From Litoditis marina (taxonomy: Eukaryota > Nematoda > Chromadorea > Rhabditida > Rhabditidae): 64,000 nt of DNA. Where the stretch lies: assembly GCA_964036275.1 (NCBI GenBank), contig OZ038433.1, positions 19,253,485-19,317,484 on the forward strand, given 5' to 3'. The notes under the pieces were generated by a model. The model saw nothing but the letters and a program-made list of their open reading frames with translations, made no database searches and was not told the origin of the DNA. A program made the position numbers and the translations under genes. Shown one piece after another: positions 56,101 through 64,000 of the stretch; within the stretch, counting starts at the first letter, position 1, and each line of letters begins with the position of its first letter.

Positions 56101-57949
56101 CAGCTCTGTAGATTGATGGCTTCTGTTTAAAAGTTTCGCGAAGAATTCCAAAGTAAGTTTTCGTCATTTGCATGCCCAGGCCAGTGTTGCGATGGCCGTT
56201 TCTCATCAAGAAAACGCTGCCGTAGACAAAAGTCGCTGTGTCGACCATAATAGTAGAGCCAATAAGGAGGTTGTCTGAAACGCTGAATATAGTGAGTGCC
56301 AAACTGTCTCTCTCCGGAATCGAACCGGCGAGCAAAAGATTCGTATCAGGGCGTTAACCACTATTAAAACCTAACGAGTAGGCCTTGGCATGAGAGAGAT
56401 TTGTGCGTACACAGCGGAAAGTGAGATATACACCCCCCTTTCGTTGGCGACGACTATATCAATAGGCCAAAAGAGCTCAGGCGAACAGAAGAGAAAAACA
56501 GTCGAATAGATGACCATACCGGATTTTCTGACAACAAAAACAGTCAAAACATTGTCCATTTCTTTCAAAAGAGCAATTGATCCGCGATCTTGAGTGGTGA
56601 ATTTTTGACATTTCATAATCTCGCACAACTGATCCCAGAGGTTTGTTCTATCAGTTGCAACAATCTGAAATGTATGATCAAGGTGCGCAGAGCTGTCACC
56701 AAATGGTTCATCTAGACCTTCACTCAATTGCACGGCCACGTGAAACATGTTCAACACAGCAGAACTCAGAAACGTGGAAAGACAAAGTGCACGTTGCCTT
56801 ATTCGAACAATAATTTTACGTGACTATTCGAGTTACTTCTAGTATATTCGTCTACGTGCTCACCTCATATTCGTGTTTTGCTGACTTCTCTGCTATCGCG
56901 GGAGCTCCGTCAACGGATCTAAACTTTTTTGGTATTTTTAAAATTCAAGAAGAATTCATTCTTACGAGACACTGTGCACACTAATCAGAACGATTGGCGA
57001 AAATTTTTCGCGATGCTACGAAAGCGAGAGAGCACGCAGGTCAATGATGCCGCAGACATCTGCGTCTTTCTGATCTGCGCACTCTCGCGTCGAGGCCGCT
57101 ACAAAAGTGGCTGGCCAATTGGCTAGCCATTGTCTGAGCCACACCGTTACAAATTTTCTAATGTCTCAGACAATTCCCAGCCGATTGGCAGACCACTTTT
57201 GTAGCGTCCTCGACGAGAGTGTGTGTAGATCGAAGAGACGCAGAGTAACTTAGCATACCTGCGGTCTCATTGACCTACATGCTCTCTCGCTTATGTAACT
57301 GGCCAATCGCAGAAAATTGGCGCCATTCGATCTGAGTCGGAGCTTAATTAACTGAACTCTCGATAATAATGTTTTCGCATTCCCTACAATGTGAAGAGTC
57401 TCATTTTGTAGTAGGCTCTCGTTGGAATGGAATGAACTATGGTAGGTGCCAAATTTATAAACTTCTGTATATCGCCGGAATCAAACCTGCGAGCAAAATA
57501 TTCGTAGCAAAGCGCATACCACTGAGTCATTAGCGCACATAGTGGTCAAGCTTTGGAATTGGGAACATCTGTGTGAACACAGCGGAAAGTGAGATGAACA
57601 GTACTCCCTCGCCTTTCTGTCGGCGACCACTAGGTCATCTCACCCCTGTACCTCCTTGGTAGTCGACTCAGAAGCTATGGCTTTTGCAATTCCATTCTTT
57701 GTTTTCGGAGAATCTTTATTCACCTGTAAGATGAGGGTTGTGGAAAGTTTGCGTCTGCCACCACAAAAAGCGTACGTGCTCTGATATCACAAACCACTAC
57801 CAACAAATCAATTGAAGGAGACCCCAGAGCAACTTCAATAAGGGGCGAAATATTATGGAAAGTTCGAATCTGGCATTACTTTCTCAGAACGAGACCTTGG
57901 GATGCATTATTGGGGATTCGGGTTCTAATATGAATGCTTCTTGCCTCAT
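53131..57949 (-). CDS. Two-domain GNAT-type acetyltransferase, copy 2
   Basis: Nine exons in phase: 57,896-57,949 (tentative), 57,644-57,723, 56,864-56,918, 56,520-56,664, 56,101-56,274, 55,176-55,324, 54,532-54,640, 53,831-53,947 and 53,131-53,264; 338 residues. The GNAT loop RNTGLG and the YDKMVTGLDRTTFL segment of the second domain are both intact, so it should be a working acyl-CoA-dependent acetyltransferase of unknown substrate. Differences from copy 1 cluster in the exon 56,520-56,664 (LCEIMKCQKF where copy 1 has LYEMMKSQKF) and include Gln-Arg at the end of exon 55,176 (PVR) and Ala at residue 295. The donor after 57,644 is GTGAGA, supporting that boundary over an earlier GTACAG, which would break the frame. 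Intron MITEs are the same as in copy 1 except for the missing hAT-like insertion. Confidence 0.8.
53301..53500. repeat. Poly-C/poly-G inverted element, unit 2
   Basis: Counterpart of 36,770-36,975 with shorter G- and second C-runs. In the last intron of GNAT 2. Confidence 0.7.
53570..53790. mobile_element. TATAGTTCGTTTCAT...GCGTGCCAAT MITE, copy 5
   Basis: Counterpart of 37,046-37,268 in an intron of GNAT 2. Confidence 0.75.
53967..54131. mobile_element. TACGTATGCTAGAAG palindromic MITE, copy 7
   Basis: Counterpart of 37,450-37,612, with CAGTACGTATGCAAGAAG at the left end. Confidence 0.8.
55054..55167. mobile_element. TTACGTGA...TTCTAGTA MITE beside a splice donor, unit 2
   Basis: Counterpart of 39,097-39,210, ending about 10 bp from the donor of exon 55,176-55,324. 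Confidence 0.75.
55680..55913. mobile_element. TATAGTTCGTTTCAT...GCGTGCCAAT MITE, copy 6
   Basis: Counterpart of 39,730-39,962 in an intron of GNAT 2. Confidence 0.75.
55958..56078. mobile_element. GTCCTTTAAACTGCAAT palindromic MITE, copy 6
   Basis: Counterpart of 40,005-40,125. Confidence 0.8.
56288..56458 (-). mobile_element. tRNA-like TA MITE, copy 8
   Basis: Counterpart of 40,335-40,522 with a shortened C-run (ACACCCCCCTTTCG). Confidence 0.7.
56728..56851. mobile_element. TTACGTGA...TTCTAGTA MITE, copy 12
   Basis: Counterpart of 40,792-40,915; the centre differs (GTTGCCTTATTCGAAC), more than the surrounding sequence does. Confidence 0.7.
57000..57310. mobile_element. Large foldback element, unit 2
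   Basis: Counterpart of 41,050-41,400, with the same CTCAGACAATTCCCAGCCG arm. Confidence 0.7.
57438..57632 (-). mobile_element. tRNA-like TA MITE, copy 9
   Basis: Counterpart of 41,508-41,697, next to the exon at 57,644-57,723. Confidence 0.65.
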
Positions 57950-58148
57950 GTTAGAGTCAGACAAGCAGAGTGCGCGCGGGATGCGGTGATGAACAGAAGT
58001 TGTGAAATCACCTCGGTTATGTGAAGAGAAGGAGACCGGGGGACAACGGGCGGTACGGTAGCAAATCTACGGGAATACATCAAAATACGGCCGAGGGACA
58101 TCATTATTCAATCCTGTCAAGATTCGATCTCATGGAAAGTTGATTTGA

Positions 58149-58300
58149 GTACGTATGCTAGAAGATCCCGGCAACTTAATCCCTGCGTCTCTCGCTCTAC
58201 CTCACTATTTCGCGGCGGGATGTGAGAGCGAAAAAAAAAAGCATCTGTGTGAGGAGACGCAGAACGGGATGAAGGTGCCGGAATCTTTCAGCATACGTAA
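58149..58300. mobile_element. TACGTATGCTAGAAG palindromic MITE, copy 8
   Basis: Counterpart of 42,212-42,362 with an A-run in the centre. Confidence 0.8.
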
Positions 58301-58848
58301 TTTGGTCTTCTCATGAGAGGAGAGGGACTTTTCTCGTTCAAATCGTACATGAAGCAAGAAGTTGAGATGACACCATGTATGCAATTCTGTCAAATATATA
58401 AATCGCGTTGAATGAATATTCTAAAAATAGTTGAAATTGGCCTCGTTGATAATGTTCCGATGATTGTAGCGGTTACCTAAGAACCTACAGTAACTTATCG
58501 ATTCAGAACAAAGCCCTCAGCCAAAACTTCATGTGGTAATGTTCCACAAAAATTCAGTAAACTAGAACAAAAAACTGATTTCCATAATGATTTCATCTCA
58601 ACTCTTACAATTAATTTATTCTTTCACTTTTGATTGTTGAATCTATGCAAAATAAAATATTTATATCTACTAGAAATGCGAACAGACCTGCTATCTTGTT
58701 GCGAGAAAGACAGAATGGCAACTCTCATTTTTTTTGTTTTCTGGAAATGGGTTCGACGTTTCGCACAATTTGCATTTTTCACGTGCCACGACGAAAGGCG
58801 CCGTTGACGTGACGAATAGGCTAGCGTTCAGACAGAACTTGGGGGAGT

Positions 58849-59046
58849 TATAGTCGTCGCCAACGGAAAGGCGGGAGAGTACTGTATATCTTACTTTCCG
58901 ATGTGTACGCACACTTGTCTTCGTTTCCAAAGTTTACCAGTTATGTGCCCTCATAGCGCAGTGGCTAGCGCCCTGTTACGAATGTCTGGCTCGCAGGTTC
59001 GATTCCGGCAAGAGATAGAAATGCTTAAATTTGGCACTCACTATAG
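58849..59046 (+). mobile_element. tRNA-like TA MITE, copy 10
   Basis: Counterpart of 42,913-43,108 with A-box-like TAGCGCAGTGGCTAGCG and B-box-like GGTTCGATTCC intact. Confidence 0.75.
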
Positions 59047-59266
59047 AGGGGTTGTTGAGGGGGCGTGGCCTGTCGAATTTCGACATGAAAACCCGTTTTG
59101 CGAAAAACGAGTAGTTGAAGGGGGACAACAGAATCTGGCACCTACTCGTATCAAATCAATCTTTCCAAAACTTCCCAATTTAGCCTATTGCAAATTTTTT
59201 CACAGTTCCTCATTAGTTTTTCAAGATATCTGTATGTCGTACTGAAAGGACACACGTTTACAAGAC

Positions 59267-59548
59267 ATGACGCTAATATTTCAAGTCGAATTGGTTGTGA
59301 GGAGTTGCAGGGTCAAACTACTGGGAAAAATGACAATGACAAAAATGAAAAATGACGCCGGCGGCGACAAAAATGTGCTGGTTCACTTCAATCTGGGCAT
59401 AGTGAGCGCAAAAAAAGGATTAAATTATACGTATTTTTTTGGTATGGATGAATATTTGATGTTAAGTACGATAGGGCTCACAGTGATCTCGCAGAAAACT
59501 GTTAGATGGTCCGATTTCGTGGCAAAGAAATTGAAAATTATGGTTTGA
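59267..59548 (+). CDS. Possible small gene or exon, unrecognised
   Basis: A 93-residue open frame from ATG to TGA. The central part DKNVLVHFNLGIVSAKKGLN has protein-like composition; no signal peptide, membrane segment or known motif was seen. The unit 1 copy (43,322-43,610) is frameshifted by one base in an A-run, which argues against constraint. It could be a chance open frame or an exon of an unrecognised gene. Confidence 0.2.
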   Translation: MTLIFQVELVVRSCRVKLLGKMTMTKMKNDAGGDKNVLVHFNLGIVSAKKGLNYTYFFGMDEYLMLSTIGLTVISQKTVRWSDFVAKKLKIMV

Positions 59549-59608
59549 CGTGAAACTGGTGGGAAGTTCTCCAGCAAAGATTCGGTATACTAGAAGTAAC
59601 TTGAGTAG

Positions 59609-60148
59609 TGGGCTACTTGTTCGGCTACTTTCTGGTTTTTTCTCCCACCTGTAAAGTAGGTTTAGAGTGACCTATGCAATATTCCTTTTTACTTTCACTC
59701 CCTTCCCCCCACTTTTTCATTCTAGCTGACAAATGGTTCTTTAGTGAAAAAAGTTTCAAGAAAGTTTCACCCCTCCCCCAGCCGTTCAATAGATCACAAT
59801 CTGCGTCTCCTCAAACATACGCTATTTCTCCGTTCTTAAATTCCGCTGGGTTACAAGTATCTCGAGATAGCGCGTGAAAAAAAAGACGCATGATTGGATA
59901 AACATGCCGGGACATTCCACCATACGCACTCACTCCACTGCAATAAAATACACACGTTTTGTAAAAGTTTATCTATGTTTCATGTGAAATCCTGTATCAA
60001 CTTTCAGTTTAAAACCAGAACCAGTGGTGTCTTTTCACAATTGTCTTTCCAGGGTGCAATAAAGTGGTACTACGTGGATGATTTGAAGTTCAACGGAAAA
60101 AGCAAAACTAGTGGCCAGGAAGTTCAACGAACTTCACTAAGTTCATAA
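59609..60148 (+). pseudogene. Chemoreceptor 3' relic at start of unit 3
   Basis: Same structure as 43,671-44,210: the end of an exon 5 (59,609-59,657) and a full exon 6 (60,053-60,148). Exon 6 starts Gly-Ala as in gene A, unlike the unit 2 relic. No upstream exons. Confidence 0.88.
59801..59930. mobile_element. TACGTATGCTAGAAG palindromic MITE, degraded copy 9
   Basis: Truncated form as at 20,600-20,735, in the unit 3 receptor relic. Confidence 0.6.
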
Positions 60149-61241
60149 GATTTTCTGTAAGATATTATTCTCCAGTGTGATTGTGAAATGAATGAAAGTA
60201 TCGCCATGCTTTCTGCATGAATGAAAGCTATATGTTTTCGTGTACTCTGTATTTGTAGTTTGATGCTGATGATGTATCACGGGTACAGAAACTTACACTT
60301 AAACCAGTGATGTAGTCTATATAGGTAAAAATGGCTCAATTATAGAAGATGAAAAACGAATCTCAGAAATGTCTGGGCCGGTCTCGTGGACGTCGCTAGT
60401 TGGTCTCCGTCAGTACTTCATACTCTCTTCTAATTAGTTGCGAATGAAGAAATTTACTCACAGTTTTAGAAGTCAAGTGCGGCGTCCTCAGTGTATTTAC
60501 GATTTTCCTTGATTTGACCTTTGATCTTCACGAAAGCAGTGAACCGTTGTTACTATCGTTACTTTTTTTCTCCATTTTCTTTCATCTTTTTGTTTTCAGT
60601 TTTAATCATGTCAGAATAACTTTCGTTAGAAAATATGATAAAACATTCTCGCCAATCGTTCATTCGACCATAGTTTCAATACCATTCGGATCATCCATCG
60701 AAATTGGCGGGGCTATTGGTGGGAGCGAAAATGAACTCAGTTCTCGAGGGATCTTTATACGGCTGATTCGTCATCATTGAGTACACCAGTGTACCAACTC
60801 GGTCCAGTTTGACCTGGAAATAAACAAATGGGCAGGAGTGGTTAAGTGGTTAGCGTTCGGCTGTCGCTCCACAGACCTGGGTTCGATCCCCGCTTACCGC
60901 GCTGTGAAAACGCTTGCGCGCTTGCCACTTTATTGCCATTTACAAACAAATAATATCAATAGCAACCGTGGGTGGATGGTTTGAATGTGTTCATGGAACT
61001 ATGTCTCAGTGGGATCGACCAGAACTAAACTATGTGGTCGACTGATTGTTTGCGCGCTAGCACTCAAAACATCATGGTTCGATCCCACTTGGCGCGGTAT
61101 CTTCATGGCGGACCGCATGAGCTGGTGATAATGCTCACCCACGCCTAGTTTTTCTTCTACGAACCTAACCCCTCTTGGTTGTTATAGTTTGAATTAACAA
61201 ACACACGGCTGTAATATTTGACGTGAAAGATTATTATCATA
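60149..61241. other. Deletion-scarred region between receptor relic and GNAT 3
   Basis: Holds the 60,557-60,634 scrap of the chemoreceptor 3' flank, a tRNA-like sequence (60,833-60,903, GGTTAAGTGGTTAGCG, GGGTTCGATCCCC) and a second near 61,040-61,090. No gene is supported. Confidence 0.6.
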
Positions 61242-64000
61242 CTACATTGAGGGACCTACATTTTCATCCTTGCACTTCTTGATGATCCAATCCCCAGCCG
61301 ATTCGGTACGCACGTGACACACAAATTTGGAACGTAAATCATCAATACGCGCGGTTACGGCGTGTACGAGAGTGGCTGAAACGGAAACGCAAAAAAAAAA
61401 AACTTGGGAAAATTGAAGTATCGCCCCCCACTGCAGTTGGGTCTCCCCCCCCGTAAAAATGGATTTGTCAGAATTCAACTTCGACATTTACTATTCGGCG
61501 GGGGTAGAACATCAAGGGGGGGGGGGGGGTCGAACTTCAACGAGTGGGGGCTGAATTTCAATACCGGAAGTGTTTACTTTTCACCCCCCCCCTCTCCAAC
61601 TTTCCTATTGCAGGTAATAAGTTGACTTTTCATTTTTTCAGTTTCGAGAGTCGCATCATTACTTGCAGTAAAGTATAGTTCCGGTCATTCTGACTAGACT
61701 TGGCGGCATGCCAATGCAAATTCAATGCTAGTTTTCACCAGTTGGGAATGTTTCTAACAACTTCAAATCTCTGTTAGCAGCTGTTAAGTTTCATAAGAAC
61801 ATGTCAATAAAAAAGTGTTTGCGATCCTTACGTTTCCTCTGAGAAACTCATTTATCTTGGCACTATGCCAATAAGTCTCAGTGCGAGTGAAATGAACTAT
61901 CTAAATCCCCGACAGGAAACTTTGAGCCCAAAAACTAACCAGCGTCGCCTTTGTTCTCAGCGTAGATAGGATTCAGTTTGTAGAGATTTTCCTGGAGAGT
62001 TGGCACCACGCCAGCCATTCCCTTGATCTTTCCCTGGGTGTTGTACATAACTACCCCTGAACAAAACAAACTCACTCAGTACGTATGCAAGAAGATCCCG
62101 GCAACTTTAAGCCATCCTGCGTCTCTCGATCTGCCTTACTATTTCGCGTACCCCGGCGGGATGTTAAGAGCAGAGAAACAGCGTAATTTTGAGAAGGCGC
62201 ATGATGGGATGAAGGTGCCGGGATCTTTTAGCATACGTACTCTGACCTCTGAACTCAAAATCAATCCAACGTTTGGAAAAAATCACCGTTTCATCTGTTA
62301 GTTATCGTTGCGAAAGCTAGAGTTCTATTCGAGAGGTGTGCTTAGAAATGTATTATATGAACTAGGACAAACGCAAACTCTACTACCTCTATATTCGACT
62401 ACTCTATAGTAGAAGTAAACCCATTAGTCACGTAAAGTTAGCATTCTAATGAGGAATCTTGCACTTGGTCGTTGCAAGTTTCTGAGTTCTGATGTGTTTT
62501 ACAAATTTCGCGTCACTGTGCAATTGACAGTATTCTATGGGTATGGGCCGTGACAAAAGTTAACAACCGCCTACCAAATTGTCCCCTTCTCTGAATCTCT
62601 AATGTATGGGATACAAAACTTTGTTGGCTCGATGCTCACCTTCCACAAAATCCAGTGAGTAGTAGTTCTGCAGAAATGTGGTTCTGTCCAGCCCAGTCAC
62701 CATTTTATCGTAGTCGATCAGCTGTTGGAACTGGCGAGGCGTCAGGTCCTAAATAGAAGTCGAATGAACTATCCTCTATTGATTGTTTTATATGAAAAAA
62801 CAATAGTTGACTTTTAGGTACTCGGTTGAACAGATTCCGCTCTGAGCCAAGGCCAGTGGACACTACATTTTCCATTCCCTCAATATTCAGAATTGTTTCA
62901 CTACTGCTGGCCTTGAAAGGTTATTGATCGAGTCGAATGTTTTAAGTTTAGTTCTAATTTCAGATTAATCGTTACTCGAATCATTTTCCAGTTTATGAAT
63001 TATCTAGTCTCAAACTCGAAATGTCGTGTGGCGAAGTTGTTCCAAATTGACCTGGGAATTAACAACCCTATAATCTTGTAAGATAACTTTATTCGAACAC
63101 TTTTCTTGTTGGCCACTTTCATTGTTCATGCGAATGGTTTTTTCTCTTTACTGTTAGTCAATTGCACAGTCACGTGAAACATGTCAGACACAGCAGAACT
63201 CAGGAATGTGCAACGATAAAGCGCACGAGTTCGCATTAGAATTCTAACTGACTATTCAATTGACTTCTAGTTTAATCACCTACCTGTACAGGCACAATAG
63301 AGTACTCATGAGTGGTGGGAGCCGGGAACAAGTTCATGAGCTCTTCTCGGCTGTTCAGTTGGAACGAGTACATCTCATGGAGAGGAGTAGCGAACATCGG
63401 AGCTCCACAATACTTAGCCAGCATACTATCCACTGCAAGAAACTATCGTTTTCTGGGAGTACTCAGAACAAGCGTCGTTGCAAAACACTAAATTACTGTT
63501 TATACAGAGTGGCTGTCTTATATATTGATTTTCCCTCTCGTCGTCTGACGTCTTTTCGGGGCACACTACATCTCTAGATTTGTTGCAATACAGTTTCGAC
63601 CAAACGCGGATTCGTAATTAACAGAGCGCGTTCCGAGTAATCTACACATACTGTTCATTTTTCGGTCCGCTCAGATAGAAGCGTAGGGTTGAACCGTTGG
63701 AATCTACGCCAGATAATTTTATAAATCCCCCCCCCCCCCCGACCCCAGAAAAAAGTCAGACACTGCACTCTCAAATGGATGGACAGTATAGTTCCGGTCA
63801 TTCCCACTGAGACTTGGCAGCACGCCATAAACTGTTTTAGTCAACTTTTCATCCCTTTGTAGTTTATCAGAAAACTGTAAATTTCTGTTATGGATTGCTC
63901 CGTTTCATAAAAACACGTGAACAACAAATGTCTTCACAATACTCCTATCTTCTCTGAGAAATAGGCATCCAAAAATCTTGGCACGATGCCAATGGATCTC
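61242..64000 (-). CDS. Two-domain GNAT-type acetyltransferase, copy 3 (5' end outside window)
   Basis: Four 3' exons in phase: 63,284-63,432, 62,640-62,748, 61,940-62,056 and 61,242-61,375, matching the last four exons of copies 1 and 2. They encode the end of the first domain (from about residue 170), the YDKMVTGLDRTTFL segment and the C-terminus. Changes include Asn-Asp and Ala-Ser in the last exon (INDLRAK becomes IDDLRSK) and a His-Pro change three residues from the end. The GNAT acetyl-CoA loop exon would lie about 200 bp beyond the right edge. No frameshift or stop is seen, so this copy is likely intact. The last intron keeps the poly-C/poly-G element with shorter runs. Confidence 0.8.
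61420..61600. repeat. Poly-C/poly-G inverted element, unit 3
   Basis: Counterpart of 36,770-36,975, with an eight-base first C-run. Confidence 0.7.
61676..61893. mobile_element. TATAGTTCGTTTCAT...GCGTGCCAAT MITE, copy 7
   Basis: Counterpart of 37,046-37,268, with a short deletion near the middle-right compared with the other units. Confidence 0.75.
62078..62242. mobile_element. TACGTATGCTAGAAG palindromic MITE, copy 10
   Basis: Counterpart of 37,450-37,612 in GNAT 3. Confidence 0.8.
63162..63274. mobile_element. TTACGTGA...TTCTAGTA MITE beside a splice donor, unit 3
   Basis: Counterpart of 39,097-39,210, ending about 10 bp from the donor of exon 63,284-63,432. Confidence 0.75.
63787..64000. 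mobile_element. TATAGTTCGTTTCAT...GCGTGCCAAT MITE, copy 8 (cut by edge)
   Basis: Counterpart of 39,730-39,962, truncated by the window end. Confidence 0.7.

Larger units (their letters stand above)
43671..59608. repeat. Segmental duplication unit 2
   Basis: A 15,938-bp unit defined by the repeat of TGGGCTACTTGTTCGGCTAC at 43,671 and 59,609. It carries a receptor relic, chemoreceptor C and GNAT 2 in the same order and orientation as unit 1. Confidence 0.9.
59609..64000. repeat. Segmental duplication unit 3 (partial, right edge)
   Basis: Follows unit 2 from 44,602 back to its start, then jumps to a short piece matching about 50,357-50,430 (60,557-60,634), then to about 52,527 onward (from 60,635). 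The complete chemoreceptor and the 1.9-kb element are missing. It continues past the window. Confidence 0.88.

Overview
The window looks like a stretch of nematode chromosome arm, most likely Caenorhabditis or a close relative. Genes are built from short exons with TTTCAG/TTCCAG acceptors, introns range from about 45 bp to several kb, the genes that can be read are nematode-type seven-transmembrane chemoreceptors, and non-coding DNA is packed with palindromic mini-transposons. No bacterial operon, CRISPR array or virus was seen. Gene models were assembled by hand from splice sites and reading-frame continuity.

Left part (1-13,415, minus strand): one long, exon-sparse gene for a charged coiled-coil protein. 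It starts near 13,415 with an N-terminus rich in Lys, Gln, Trp and Arg, and runs to the left edge. Its introns hold GA/CT microsatellites and several MITE families.

Middle and right (about 16,000-64,000): a tandem segmental duplication. Chemoreceptor A (16,875-20,950, +) is followed by three copies of a module that pairs a chemoreceptor (+) with a two-domain GNAT-type acetyltransferase gene (-). Unit 1 (20,465-43,670) carries chemoreceptor B and GNAT 1. Unit 2 (43,671-59,608) carries chemoreceptor C and GNAT 2. Unit 3 (59,609 to the right edge) has lost its chemoreceptor and keeps GNAT 3, which runs off the window. The unit boundary lies inside exon 5 of chemoreceptor A, so units 2 and 3 each begin with an orphan 3' relic (part of exon 5 plus exon 6).

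The near-identical units show which changes are recent. Unit 1 alone carries a 549-bp hAT-like element with an 8-bp target duplication and an internal TTCGAG minisatellite. It also alone carries a 2.1-kb insertion in chemoreceptor B intron 3, made of a 130-bp satellite with a higher-order repeat and a perfect 185-bp inverted repeat. Unit 2 alone carries a TA-type MITE with a tRNA-like core, and it lacks 4.85 kb that in unit 1 holds a broken transposon-type gene and a homeodomain-like scrap. Chemoreceptor A has an exon 1 almost identical to B and C but a diverged exon 2, a pattern expected from gene conversion.

Chemoreceptors of this kind are expected in chemosensory neuron membranes. The GNAT proteins should be soluble acyl-CoA-dependent acetyltransferases of unknown substrate. 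No functional link between the two is shown; they have been copied together.
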